Below are positions 19,033 through 27,692 of a stretch of 64,000 nt of DNA, piece by piece. The notes under the pieces are model-generated. The model was not told the origin of the DNA. It ran no database searches and worked only from the letters and a program-made list of their open reading frames with translations. The stretch's first letter is position 1, and each line of letters opens with the position of its first letter. The stretch is from Variovorax fucosicus (GTDB lineage: Bacteria; Pseudomonadota; Gammaproteobacteria; Burkholderiales; Burkholderiaceae_C). The position numbers and the translations under genes were made by a program. Where the stretch lies: assembly GCF_030316825.1 (NCBI RefSeq), contig NZ_JASZYU010000001.1, positions 992,001 through 1,056,000 on the forward strand, given 5' to 3'.

Positions 19033-19959
19033 ATGAACATCTCGCTCTGCACGCTCTTCGAGGGCAACTACCACTACGGCGTGGCCGCGTTGGCGAATTC
19101 GCTGGTGGCCTCGGGCTACCAGGGTGAACTCTGGGTCGGCTACCGCGGGCCGTTGCCGCGCTGGGTACTCGACGCGCCGGGCTTCGACCCGCAAGTCGGC
19201 CACTTCCAGGCGAGTCCCTCGCTGGTGTTGCGCTTCGTGGTGCTCGACACGCCACTGCACTTCACCTACTACAAGCCCACTTTCATCGCCGACCTGCTGG
19301 CGCAGAACCCGCAGCTCGACACGGTGGCCTACATCGACCCCGATATCGTCGTCAAATGCGACTGGCCGGCGCTGGCCGGCTGGTTCCTCGACGGCGGCGT
19401 CGCGCTGTGCGAAGACGTCAACTTCCGCTTTCCCGCGCGCCATCCCAAGCGCCTGCTGTGGCGCGAGCACTTCGCGCCGCATGGCTTCGTCGAACGGCGT
19501 CCGCTGGACCGGTATTTCAATGCCGGCTTCATTGGCATCCCGCGCAGCAGCATCGGTTTTCTCGACCTGTGGCGTCGCGTCTGCGAGGTGGTGGTGGCCT
19601 ACAACGGACCCAAACTCATCAAGGTGGGGGGCGGTGCGGCGCTGTTCAATTCGACCGATCAGGATGCGATGAACTTCGCGCTGACCGCCTGCGACGACAA
19701 GCTCAACACGGTTGGCGCCGACGGCATGGACTTCATGCCCGGCGGCTACTACCTGTCGCATGCCATCGGCCCGGCGAAACCCTGGCACGGCGGCCACATC
19801 CGGCGCGCGCTGCGGGGCTTTCCGCCCTCGCTACCGGCGAAGGCTTACTTTGCGTACGCCAACCACCCGATCAGGGTCTTTTCGGACAACGAACTGGCTC
19901 GCCGGAAGCTCACCATGCAGATCGCCGGTGCGATCGGCCGGGTGTACCGCCGCACCTAG
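19033..19959 (+). CDS. Putative glycosyltransferase (GT-A fold, DxD motif)
   Basis: Protein of 308 aa beginning MNISLCTLFEGNYHYGVAAL, with no signal peptide. It has features of nucleotide-sugar-dependent GT-A enzymes: VAYIDPDIVVKCDW with a DPD metal motif near residue 105, RYFNAGFIGIPRS, and DQDAMNFAL, the order seen in GT8-like families. Donor and acceptor are unknown. It is followed at once by a convergent flippase gene ending at 19960, suggesting surface polysaccharide or glycolipid work, although no other glycan genes are close. Family-level call only. Confidence 0.65.
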   Translation: MNISLCTLFEGNYHYGVAALANSLVASGYQGELWVGYRGPLPRWVLDAPGFDPQVGHFQASPSLVLRFVVLDTPLHFTYYKPTFIADLLAQNPQLDTVAYIDPDIVVKCDWPALAGWFLDGGVALCEDVNFRFPARHPKRLLWREHFAPHGFVERRPLDRYFNAGFIGIPRSSIGFLDLWRRVCEVVVAYNGPKLIKVGGGAALFNSTDQDAMNFALTACDDKLNTVGADGMDFMPGGYYLSHAIGPAKPWHGGHIRRALRGFPPSLPAKAYFAYANHPIRVFSDNELARRKLTMQIAGAIGRVYRRT

Positions 19960-21267
19960 TCAGCCGGCGCCCTCGACCGCCGGCGGGGGCGGTGGTGCGG
20001 CCGCACGGAACTGCGGCAGCGCCACAACCAGCAGCAGATACTGGTAGCCGAAATTGGCGAACGCGGTCGCCAGGTTGAACAGCAGCACCGCACGCAGGTC
20101 GGCCGCACCGAACAGCCACAGGTACAGCGCCTGAACCGCCAGCACCAGCGGAATGCTGAAGCTCTGGTTGGCCGTGGTGCCGCGTACCGTCAGGGTACGA
20201 AATGCCATGCCGGCGGCGTTGTTCAGCATCGAGGCCATGAACACGATCCACACGTAGGCCGCCATGGTGCTGTATTGCTTGCCGAGCAGCAGGATCCAGT
20301 ATTGCGGCAGCCATACGGCGCTTGCCAGCACGAGCGCCATGCAAAGCAGGTACAGCAGGTGCACGCGCACCATCGTCGTGGCCAGGCGCGGGCCGGTCGG
20401 CGCCCGCGCGATGGCGGGAAACAGCAACACGTTGGTCATGCGGTCCAGCACCATCAGCACCATCGCGAGCCGCCCGAACGCACCGACTTCGGCCAGCATG
20501 TTCGCCGTGCCGAACAGCGACACCAGCAACACGGTGACGACGCCCTGCACCTGGTAGAAGACGGCCGGCAGCACCAGTGGCCTGGCAATGCGCAGCACCT
20601 GGGCGTCGACGCGCTTTGCGTCGCCCGCATCGAGCCGCGTTTCCGCGATTCCGTGCGTTGTCAGCGCCTGGCGGTACAGCAGCACGCTGACGATGCCCGC
20701 GGCCGCCGTCGCGGCCACGATGCCGGTGACCGAATAGGCTGTGATCGGCAACAGCAGCACGAGGCCGACCAACCCCAGCCGCACCGCGGTCGTCTTGAGC
20801 CCGATCTTGTTGAGCGTCGGCACGTGGCCGAGGATCAGCAGCACGGCGTTGGCATAGTGTTCGCGCAAGGTGGTCAACACGATCACCACGAACAGCGCCG
20901 CCGCGATCCAGTAAGCCGCCCCGCCCCAGCCGTGCTCGCGGGTCGTGTAGTGGAGGTAGGGCGCCACGACCAGCACGCCTGCGCCGAGCAATGCCCAGCG
21001 CCAATGGAACACGCGCTGGCATGCGCCGACCACCCAGGGCACTTCGCGCGCCCGCTGGCCCACCACGGGCAGGGTGCAATGGGCAATGCCAAGGTCGGTG
21101 ACGCCCAGCAGCAGGGTCATGCACGCCAGCAGGAAGGTGTATTGGGCGTACTGGTCTTTGGGCAAGACATTGACGATCAGCAGGCCGGCCAACCCGCCGG
21201 CGATGACGCCCAGGGTCTCGACGCCGCCAACCGCCGCGACCCGGCGCACAAGGGCAAGAACAGTCAT
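19960..21267 (-). CDS. Wzx-like polysaccharide/oligosaccharide flippase
   Basis: Integral membrane protein of 435 aa with about twelve hydrophobic segments, resembling the MATE-like polysaccharide transporters that flip lipid-linked sugars. Recognisable regions are the N-terminal GVIAGGLAGLLIVNVLPKDQYAQYTFLLAC and GAFGRLAMVLMVLDRMTNVLLFPAIAR. The ATG at 21265-21267 gives the full first helix. It converges on the glycosyltransferase gene with no gap. Beyond its start lies a 459-bp non-coding region with structured repeats. The assignment rests on topology and loose similarity; another MATE-type transporter is possible. Confidence 0.65.
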   Translation of the reverse strand: MTVLALVRRVAAVGGVETLGVIAGGLAGLLIVNVLPKDQYAQYTFLLACMTLLLGVTDLGIAHCTLPVVGQRAREVPWVVGACQRVFHWRWALLGAGVLVVAPYLHYTTREHGWGGAAYWIAAALFVVIVLTTLREHYANAVLLILGHVPTLNKIGLKTTAVRLGLVGLVLLLPITAYSVTGIVAATAAAGIVSVLLYRQALTTHGIAETRLDAGDAKRVDAQVLRIARPLVLPAVFYQVQGVVTVLLVSLFGTANMLAEVGAFGRLAMVLMVLDRMTNVLLFPAIARAPTGPRLATTMVRVHLLYLLCMALVLASAVWLPQYWILLLGKQYSTMAAYVWIVFMASMLNNAAGMAFRTLTVRGTTANQSFSIPLVLAVQALYLWLFGAADLRAVLLFNLATAFANFGYQYLLLVVALPQFRAAAPPPPPAVEGAG

Positions 21268-21408
21268 TTAGATCAGTGGAGTCGGCCGTGGCAGATGGAT
21301 CGGCGCGGCATGGTCATCGAGTTTCACCCCGAGGACTATAGGGCCGCGACCGGGCCTTTTTGACATTTCCGCAACTGAACCGACCTGCACTACACGACCC
21401 TGGGGCGG

Positions 21409-21502
21409 GATCACGCCGACGGCGTGCTCTGCTCCGCGAATGTCCCCCGGGCTTCGCCCTCCTCCTTTATTTCGCTGCGCAGAGCACGCCGTCGACGCGA
21501 TC
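21409..21502 (-). repeat. Structured hairpin element, copy A
   Basis: A 94-base element in the 459-bp gap between the flippase and DUF2917 genes. Its 23-base arms (21409-21431 and 21480-21502) pair fully when read on the minus strand, with two G-U wobbles. The 48-base loop (21432-21479) carries a purine block AAAGGAGGAGG and an inner hairpin GGGC-GAA-GCCC. Copy B is the same element inverted: the loop matches at 45 of 48 bases while the arms are unrelated in sequence. No protein coding is supported, although frames are open across it. The type could be a mobile palindromic repeat or a small RNA. Confidence 0.75.
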
Positions 21503-21545
21503 CGTCAGAGCAGTGGTTGATCGACGAACACGACGCAGCGGCACT

Positions 21546-21643
21546 CGTGCCGAGGGCATCGGGTGCCTCCCGCAGCGAAATAAAGGAGGAGGCCGCAGGC
21601 CGGGGGACATTCGCGGAGGGAGGTACCCGATGTCCTCGGCACG
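21546..21643 (+). repeat. Structured hairpin element, copy B (inverted relative to copy A)
   Basis: A 98-base element, 43 bp after copy A and in opposite orientation. Arms of 25 bases (21546-21570 and 21619-21643) pair on the plus strand with two G-U wobbles and no other mismatch. The loop (21571-21618) is nearly identical to copy A; the inner hairpin reads GGCC-GCA-GGCC, so one base pair is flipped from G-C to C-G relative to copy A, a compensatory change. The arms of the two copies share pairing, not sequence. The remainder of the gap (21268-21408 and 21644-21726) holds nothing I recognise. Confidence 0.75.
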
Positions 21644-21726
21644 CGCCCCGAATGCAAGCAGCATCAGAACGCCCCGTGGAACTACGATATGCCAGGCTGA
21701 GTCGCCACCCAGCCCCGGCAGTTGGC

Positions 21727-22038
21727 TCAGGCAACGTCCCAGGTGTACGTGGCGCCGTAGCCGTCCCACGGCTCCATCACGATGCGGTCACCGGCCACCA
21801 CGGCCAGCGACTCACCGGGCGCCAGCACCAGGTCTTCGCTGGCGTGACGGGCGTTGGCGTCGCGCGTGACCCAGACCCGGCCTTGCCGGATCCGCAGCAC
21901 GCTGGCTTGAGTGGCCTTGAGGCTCGTGGCCTGGCCGGCGGAAAGTTGCCACGCACCTCGACGTGCCGCCGCCGGAATGGCGGCCGGACGGACGGGCAGC
22001 GACAGGGACGAGGACGCGGTGCAAACGGCGGTGGACAT
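21727..22038 (-). CDS. DUF2917 domain-containing protein
   Basis: Small protein of 103 aa. The ATG at 22038 gives MSTAVCTASSS. The region GAWQLSAGQATSLKATQASVLRIRQGRVWVTRDANARHASEDLVLAPGESLAVVAG matches the cupin-like DUF2917 family common in Burkholderiales. Function is unknown. It is divergent from a LysR gene across 124 bp, a pairing seen often in this order, so it is probably controlled by that regulator. The gap contains a dyad AATCG-N8-CGATT at 22062-22079. Confidence 0.8.
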   Translation of the reverse strand: MSTAVCTASSSLSLPVRPAAIPAAARRGAWQLSAGQATSLKATQASVLRIRQGRVWVTRDANARHASEDLVLAPGESLAVVAGDRIVMEPWDGYGATYTWDVA

Positions 22039-22162
22039 GATGGACTCCTGAGGTTTCCTTAAATCGCATAAGCACGATTCAGGAATGAATGATCGGCGCT
22101 GGCCCGTTGGCAGTCCAATGAAAACGCGGTAGGCTACTGATTCCGTTTCCGCATCAATCACC

Positions 22163-23146
22163 GTGCAGCATTCCCAGACCCACCTGCGTTCCCGGCCGAT
22201 TGCGGCCGGTCATCTGCGCGCCTTCGAGGCGGTGGCGCGGCATCTCAACTTCCGGGCGGCCGCCGAAGAGATGGCGCTCACGCAATCGGCCGTGAGCCGC
22301 CAGATCCAGTCACTCGAGGAAGAAGTCGGCGTGCCGCTGTTCCTGCGCCACACCCGGGCGGTCGAGCTCACCAGCGCCGGCGCGCAACTGCTGCTGGCGG
22401 TGCAACAGTCGCTGCCGCGCATCGACGGCGCGGTGCGGCAGATCCGCCAGAGCGCGGGCCGCAAGAGCGTGTCGCTCACCACCTTTGCCTCGTTCGCCTC
22501 GATGTGGCTGATCCCCCGGCTCGAAGCATTTCAGCGCGACAACCCCGACATCGACATCCGCATCGACGCCAGCGACGTGGCGATGGATCTGGAAATGGCC
22601 GATGTCGACATCGCGCTGCGCTACGGCCCGCCCGAGGCGATGCCGGCCGGCGCAGTGCGCCTGTTCGGCGAAACCTTGACGCCGGTGGCCAGCCCCTGGC
22701 TCATCAAGGGCAGCCCCCCGATCCGCAAGCCGGCCGACATGGTGAACTTCACGCTGATCGAGGCCGGCGACGCGCACCGTACGCACCTCGAATGGCTGAC
22801 CTGGCGGCGCTGGTTCGAGGTCACAGGGCAAAGCCGGGCGCAGCCGCCGCGCTGGCTGTACTTCAACTACGCCTACCAGATGGTGCAGGCCGCGCTGACC
22901 GGCCAGGGCCTGGTGCTGGCGCGCAGTTCACTGATCGCCGAGAGCCTGGCCAACGGCGACCTGGTCGAGGTGCTGCCGCAGCACCGCCTGGATTCCCCGA
23001 TGGCCTACTGGCTGCTGATCGGCCCGCGCAACGCGCTGCGGCCCGAAATCAAGGCGTTCTGTGAGTGGCTGGAGGCGCAGGCCGCCACCACGCGCGAGAC
23101 GATCGGCGAGGTGCCGGACCCGGACACCGTCGACCACATGGACTGA
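22163..23146 (+). CDS. LysR-family transcriptional regulator (GcvA-like)
   Basis: LysR regulator of 327 aa starting with GTG at 22163. The helix-turn-helix is at about residues 15-75 (HLRAFEAVARHLNFRAAAEE, then TQSAVSRQIQSLEEEVGVPL), followed by the substrate-binding domain with WLIPRLEAFQRDNPDIDIRI. The sequence belongs to the GcvA-like group. It is divergent from the DUF2917 gene, its likely target along with itself. It converges with the cyclo-ligase gene, with only four bases between stops. The ligand is unknown. Confidence 0.88.
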   Translation: MQHSQTHLRSRPIAAGHLRAFEAVARHLNFRAAAEEMALTQSAVSRQIQSLEEEVGVPLFLRHTRAVELTSAGAQLLLAVQQSLPRIDGAVRQIRQSAGRKSVSLTTFASFASMWLIPRLEAFQRDNPDIDIRIDASDVAMDLEMADVDIALRYGPPEAMPAGAVRLFGETLTPVASPWLIKGSPPIRKPADMVNFTLIEAGDAHRTHLEWLTWRRWFEVTGQSRAQPPRWLYFNYAYQMVQAALTGQGLVLARSSLIAESLANGDLVEVLPQHRLDSPMAYWLLIGPRNALRPEIKAFCEWLEAQAATTRETIGEVPDPDTVDHMD

Positions 23147-23150
23147 CTTT

Positions 23151-23768
23151 CTAGCCTATCGGCCAGACCACGCCGTTGTCGTTGAGGATCGCATCCAGCG
23201 GCACGTCGTGCCCTTCAGGCTCGAAATCGTCGAGAAAGCCCTGCGTGAAGCCCAGCCCCACGGTGAAGGGCTTCGGCTGCAGCGTCGCCAGCGTACGGTC
23301 GTAGAAGCCGCCGCCGTAGCCGAGCCGGTAGCCCCCTGCGCTGTAGCCCAGGCAAGGCACGAACAGCAGCGTCGGCACGATCAGTTCGGTGTCCTTGGGT
23401 TTCGGGATGTCGTAGGCGTCGTGCTCCATCGGGCAGCCCGGGTACCAGCTGTGAAACGTGAGCGTCTTGTGCTCGCGGTTGACCACCGGCAAGCCGATCC
23501 GGCGGCGGTGCGGCTCTTCGAGCAGTTCGCCGTCTTCCTTCCAGCGATGCAGCGCCGGCAACGGGTCGAACTCGCCCTTGATCGGCCAGTAGGCGCCGAT
23601 CACCGTGTCGGGCCGTCCGACCAGCCAGATCCGCATCACGCGCTGCAACAGATCGGAGCGTTGCTGCCGGTCGGGCAGCGCCTGGCGCTGCTCGATCAGC
23701 GCGGCGCGCAGTTGGCCCTTGAGAAAACTGGCGGTGGCCGAGGTGTCGGCACCCTTTGACTTGTCCAT
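23151..23768 (-). CDS. 5-formyltetrahydrofolate cyclo-ligase
   Basis: Enzyme of 205 aa that uses ATP to convert 5-formyl-THF to 5,10-methenyl-THF. Seen are the N-terminal KGQLRAALIEQRQALPDRQQ with its basic substrate/ATP-binding region, the middle LIVPTLLFVPCLGYSAGGYRLGYGGGFYDRTLA with the characteristic GYRLGYGGGFYD motif, and the end FDDFEPEGHDVPLDAIL-type segment. The start ATG is 23768; the open frame further upstream is antisense to the transglycosylase gene. Divergent from that gene with nine bases between start codons, so both promoters must lie within the opposite coding regions or overlap. Confidence 0.93.
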   Translation of the reverse strand: MDKSKGADTSATASFLKGQLRAALIEQRQALPDRQQRSDLLQRVMRIWLVGRPDTVIGAYWPIKGEFDPLPALHRWKEDGELLEEPHRRRIGLPVVNREHKTLTFHSWYPGCPMEHDAYDIPKPKDTELIVPTLLFVPCLGYSAGGYRLGYGGGFYDRTLATLQPKPFTVGLGFTQGFLDDFEPEGHDVPLDAILNDNGVVWPIG

Positions 23769-23777
23769 AATCCCCCG

Positions 23778-25775
23778 ATGCAGTTTCGAAGCATTTTGGC
23801 ACCCCGGCGCTCCCTCCTCTCCATTCTTGTGCTGGCGGTCGCCACCATGCTGCAGCCAGCCTGCGCACAGAACCGCAACGACGACGTCCTGCTGCAGATG
23901 AAGCAGGCCTTCCAGCGTGGCGACAAGGCGCGCCTGACCGCGCTGCTCCCGCAGGCCCGCGGCCATGCACTCGAGCCCTGGGCCGCGTACTGGGAACTGA
24001 AGGCCCGCTTGCAGGAAGCCAGCGCGCAGGAGGTGCAGGATTTCCTCGGCCGCTACGCCGGCACCTACCAGGAAGACCGCCTGCGCAACGACTGGCTGCT
24101 GCTGCTCGGCCAGCGCCGCGACTGGGACGGCTTTGCGAGCCTGCATCCGGCCTACCGCATGGGTGACGACGCCCAGGTGCGCTGCTATGCAGTGCTGGTC
24201 GACATGCTGCGCACCGGCAATCCCGGCGCAGCCCATGCCGACGAGGTGCGGCGCAACTGGTTCGCGCAGCGTGACAACGACGACGGCTGCATGACCGCGG
24301 CCGACCGCCTGGTGTCGGCCCGCATGCTTTCGCCCAACGACGTCTGGAAGAAGGCCCGCCTCGCGATCGAGGCGAATCGGCCGCAGGCCGCACGTGGCGC
24401 CGTGACCATCGCCGCGCCGGACGCGGTGGCGCTGTTCGACGAAGTCAATGCCAGCGCGCCCAAATTTCTGCTCGGCCGCGCCTTCGTGGCCGCCAAGTCG
24501 CGCAAGGAACTGGTGGTGCTGGCGCTCATCAAGATCGCCATCGCCGACCCCGAGCAGGCCGCCACCCAGCTCGACAGCAAGTGGGGGCCGATGCTCTCGC
24601 CGGAGGAGCGCAACTGGGTCTGGGGCGTCATTGGCCGGCAAGCGGCCGGCAAGCTGTCCCCGCAGGCGATGGGCTACTACGCCAACGTCACGAAGAACAG
24701 CGACCTGTCGGACGACATGCTCGGCTGGAAAGCCCGCGCCGCCCTGCGCGCCGGCGACTGGAAAGAGGTGCAGGCCGCCACCGGCGCGATGAGCGCCGAG
24801 GGCAAGCAGGATCCGACCTGGGTCTACTGGCGCGCCCGCTCGCTGCAGGTCGCCGGCGGCGACGAGCGCAAGGCCGAGGCGCGTCGCCTGTTCGAAAGCA
24901 TCGCCGGCACGCGCGGCTTCTACGAGTTGCTGGCCCTCGAAGAACTGGGCCAGCGTGCAACGATGCCGACCCGGCCCGCACCGCTGACCGCCGAGGAAAA
25001 AGACGGTGCCCGCAACAACCTCGGGCTCAACCGCGCCCTCTACGCCATCGCGATCGGCCTGCGCCCCGAAGGCACGCGCGAGTGGAACTACGCCACCAAC
25101 CTGCACGACAAGGGCGGCATGGACGACCGAGGCCTGCTGGCCGCGGCCGACTTCGCCTGCCAGCGCGAGGTGTGGGATCGCTGCATCAACACAAGCGAGC
25201 GCACCAAGGGCGTGATCGACCCCGAACAGCGCTTCCCGATGCCCTACCACGACGCGGTGCTGCGCAAGAGCCAGGACATCGGGCTCGACCCGGCCTACGT
25301 CTACGGGCTGATCCGGCAGGAAAGCCGCTTCATCATGGACGCGCGCTCCGGCGTCGGCGCCTCCGGCCTGATGCAGGTGATGCCCGCCACCGCCAAATGG
25401 ACCGCCAACAAGATCGGCATGGCCGGCTTCACGTCGAACCAGATCAACGACCGCGACACCAACATCACCATCGGCACCAGCTACCTCAAGCTGGCGCTCG
25501 ACGACTTCGACGGCTCCATGCCGCTGGCCGCGGCGGCCTACAACGCCGGCCCGGGCCGCCCGCGCAACTGGCGCAACGGGCCGGTGGTCGAGGCCGCGAT
25601 CTGGGCCGAGAACGTGCCGTTCACCGAAACGCGCGACTACGTGAAAAAAGTGCTGGCCAACACCACCAACTACGCGGCCATCATCACCGGCCAGCCGCAG
25701 TCGCTGAAGGCACGGCTCGGCATGATCGGGCCGCGCGATGCGCGCATTCCGGAAGTCAACAAAGACCTGCCCTGA
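23778..25775 (+). CDS. Soluble lytic murein transglycosylase (Slt70-like)
   Basis: Periplasmic enzyme of 665 aa that cleaves peptidoglycan glycan strands to 1,6-anhydroMurNAc products. It has an N-terminal signal (cleavage near QPACAQ), a long alpha-superhelical region to about residue 480, then the SLT domain: YGLIRQESRF with catalytic E515, SGVGASGLMQVMPATA, and AAAYNAGPGRPRNW. Order and length match the Slt70 family. It is 20 bp upstream of the MgtC gene and may be co-transcribed with it. Confidence 0.93.
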   Translation: MQFRSILAPRRSLLSILVLAVATMLQPACAQNRNDDVLLQMKQAFQRGDKARLTALLPQARGHALEPWAAYWELKARLQEASAQEVQDFLGRYAGTYQEDRLRNDWLLLLGQRRDWDGFASLHPAYRMGDDAQVRCYAVLVDMLRTGNPGAAHADEVRRNWFAQRDNDDGCMTAADRLVSARMLSPNDVWKKARLAIEANRPQAARGAVTIAAPDAVALFDEVNASAPKFLLGRAFVAAKSRKELVVLALIKIAIADPEQAATQLDSKWGPMLSPEERNWVWGVIGRQAAGKLSPQAMGYYANVTKNSDLSDDMLGWKARAALRAGDWKEVQAATGAMSAEGKQDPTWVYWRARSLQVAGGDERKAEARRLFESIAGTRGFYELLALEELGQRATMPTRPAPLTAEEKDGARNNLGLNRALYAIAIGLRPEGTREWNYATNLHDKGGMDDRGLLAAADFACQREVWDRCINTSERTKGVIDPEQRFPMPYHDAVLRKSQDIGLDPAYVYGLIRQESRFIMDARSGVGASGLMQVMPATAKWTANKIGMAGFTSNQINDRDTNITIGTSYLKLALDDFDGSMPLAAAAYNAGPGRPRNWRNGPVVEAAIWAENVPFTETRDYVKKVLANTTNYAAIITGQPQSLKARLGMIGPRDARIPEVNKDLP

Positions 25776-25795
25776 GCTGAGTTGCCGAGCGCGCA

Positions 25796-26308
25796 ATGGC
25801 CTCTGCCTGGGACACGATCACCGACACCGTTGCGGCCGAGTTCTCGGACGTCACGGATCTTGCGCAACTCACCCGCATCGGCGTGCGGCTCACGCTGGCC
25901 GCGCTGCTCGGCTTCGTGCTCGGTTTCGAGCGCGAGCAGCAGGGCAAGGCGGCGGGCGTGCGCACCCACATGCTGGTGGCGATCGGCTCCGCGATGTTCG
26001 TGCTGGTTCCGCAGCAGACCGGCATCGTGCCGGCCGACATGAGTCGTGTGATCCAGGGGCTGATCGCCGGCGTCGGCTTCCTGTGCGCCGGCACCATCCT
26101 CAAGCAGGGCAAGGACGAGCAGCAGGTGCAGGGGCTCACCACCGCGGCCGGCCTGTGGATGACGGCCGCCATCGGCATGGCCTGCGGGCTCGGCCGTGAA
26201 TCGACGGCCGCACTCAGCACGCTGCTGGCGCTGGCGGTGCTGGCCCTCGTGCCGCGGCTGGTCAGCCTGATCGAACGCGCGCTCGGCCAGCCGGCCGACA
26301 AGCGCTGA
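25796..26308 (+). CDS. MgtC/SapB-family membrane protein
   Basis: Inner-membrane protein of 170 aa with about four or five hydrophobic segments. The family core GFVLGFEREQQGKAAGVRTHMLVAIGSAMFVL and GVGFLCAGTILKQG is clear. Short MgtC/SapB proteins are linked to magnesium limitation and acid or intracellular survival and may modulate the ATP synthase in some bacteria. Only the N-terminal membrane domain is present, without the ACT-like tail of longer members. No magnesium-dependent leader is visible upstream; the gene follows the transglycosylase gene closely. Confidence 0.88.
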   Translation: MASAWDTITDTVAAEFSDVTDLAQLTRIGVRLTLAALLGFVLGFEREQQGKAAGVRTHMLVAIGSAMFVLVPQQTGIVPADMSRVIQGLIAGVGFLCAGTILKQGKDEQQVQGLTTAAGLWMTAAIGMACGLGRESTAALSTLLALAVLALVPRLVSLIERALGQPADKR

Positions 26309-26406
26309 CGCACCACGCCGCATCAATTCCCCGCGTTTTTGGCATCAACGCCGACAGTCCGGGCCGCTAGCATCGCTGGCTCTGCAATCGAAAAGGATGA
26401 TGGGAA

Positions 26407-27108
26407 ATGCGCAAGCTCTACGTGGCCAACAAGAACTATTCGTCGTGGTCGATGCGGCCCTGGGTGCTGATGAAGCAGGCCGGCATCGAATTCGAGGAAG
26501 TCATGGTGCCCTTCGGAGAGGATGCGTTTTCACCCGGCTCCCAGTTCAAGCGCACCATTGGCGCGCTGAACCCGAACGGCCTCGTGCCCGTGCTGGTGGA
26601 CGACGGCCTCATCGTCTGGGACACGCTGGCCATTGCCGAATACCTGGCTGAAACCTGCCCCGACGCGCAGCTCTGGCCGGCCGACCGCGCGCAACGCGCC
26701 CGGGCGCGCAGCATCTGCGCGGAGATGCATGCGGGTTTTGGCGCGCTCCGTTCGGCTTGCATCATGAACATCGAGGCCGACCTTGCAACCCAGGGCGCGC
26801 TGATCTGGCGCGACAACGCGGCCGTGCGTGCCGACGTCGCCCGCATCGTTTCGATGTGGAGCGAACTGCTCGCCGACCACGCCGCCAGCCATGCCGACGG
26901 CATGCTGTTCGGCCGCTTCAGCGTGGCCGACGCCTATTACGCGCCGGTGGTGATGCGGCTCACGCGCTATGCGCTGCCAGTGCCGGCCGAGGTGGCGGCC
27001 TACCTGAAGCGCGTCGAGGCGCTGCCGGGCGTCAAGGCCTGGGTCGACGACGCGCTGGCCGAGCGCGACTTCCTGGATTTCGAGGAACCGTACCGCCTGG
27101 GCCGCTGA
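26407..27108 (+). CDS. Glutathione S-transferase family protein
   Basis: Cytosolic GST-like protein of 233 aa. The N-terminal thioredoxin fold has YVANKNYSSWSMRPWVLMKQAG, where the SSWS region supplies the likely catalytic Ser, and later NPNGLVPVLVDDG and DTLAIAEYLAE for glutathione binding. The C-terminal helical domain includes GRFSVADAYYAPVVMRL. The substrate is unknown. It stands alone, with a ribosome binding site AAAGGATG seven or so bases before the ATG. It converges with the TPR gene 15 bp away. Confidence 0.9.
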   Translation: MRKLYVANKNYSSWSMRPWVLMKQAGIEFEEVMVPFGEDAFSPGSQFKRTIGALNPNGLVPVLVDDGLIVWDTLAIAEYLAETCPDAQLWPADRAQRARARSICAEMHAGFGALRSACIMNIEADLATQGALIWRDNAAVRADVARIVSMWSELLADHAASHADGMLFGRFSVADAYYAPVVMRLTRYALPVPAEVAAYLKRVEALPGVKAWVDDALAERDFLDFEEPYRLGR

Positions 27109-27122
27109 CTCAAGCCGCTGAG

Positions 27123-27590
27123 CTACTCAGGGACGTACTTGTTGCCTGCAGCCTTGTAGCGCTCGATCGCGCGCTTCAGGTCGGTGTGCTCTTCGCAGGG
27201 AAAAAAACAGGCCTTGTCGAGCGCGGCCAGCCGCTCCTCGGCCTTCTGCAGATCGCCGGTCATCAGGTACAGCTCGCCCGAATACTCGAGCGCGCCGCGG
27301 TGTTTAGGGTCGATGCGCAGGGCCAGGTTGTAGTAGCGCTCGGCCGCCGCGTAGTCGGGCGTGGCGGACTTGCGCAGGCTGTAGCCCATCAGGTTGTTCC
27401 AGTCGGCGCTGCTCACGTCGTTGATGTTCTTCAGCTCCTGGATGGCCCCGCTCCAGTTGCGCTGTGCGATCTGGGCCTTGACCGGGGCAAGCTTGTCGGT
27501 GCCGGGCGCCGCTGGCGTCTCGGCGGCAAAGCCGGGCTGATGCAGCGCCAGCGCGACCAATGCGGCCATCGCCGCGTGCGGGAGTTTCAT
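27123..27590 (-). CDS. Secreted TPR-repeat protein
   Basis: Periplasmic protein of 155 aa with a signal peptide (MKLPHAAMAALVALALHQPG, cleavage near GFAAE). At least two tetratricopeptide units can be seen, around DWNNLMGYSLRKSATPDYAA and ALEYSGELYLMTGDLQKAEERLAAL. Two cysteines close together (CFFPCEE) might bind metal or form a disulfide. TPRs mediate protein-protein contact; no partner is known. Divergent from cca across a 102-bp gap. Confidence 0.75.
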   Translation of the reverse strand: MKLPHAAMAALVALALHQPGFAAETPAAPGTDKLAPVKAQIAQRNWSGAIQELKNINDVSSADWNNLMGYSLRKSATPDYAAAERYYNLALRIDPKHRGALEYSGELYLMTGDLQKAEERLAALDKACFFPCEEHTDLKRAIERYKAAGNKYVPE

Positions 27591-27692
27591 GCTGCGCGCT
27601 CCTGTGTCACAGACGCCAGTGAAGTACTTTTGCGGCGGCTGGTCAATCCACCGGATGGCCGGCCCGCCGGTGCACGCCCCTACACTGCGCCC

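Noticed and set aside
21409..21643. Integron attC sites or a CRISPR-like pair
   Set aside because: No conserved outer boxes of the attC type, arms differ between copies, and two inverted units with one spacer are not a CRISPR array.
21360..22062. Several open frames across the twin hairpin elements
   Set aside because: They arise from the repeats themselves, overlap on both strands, and have no domain or ribosome binding site.
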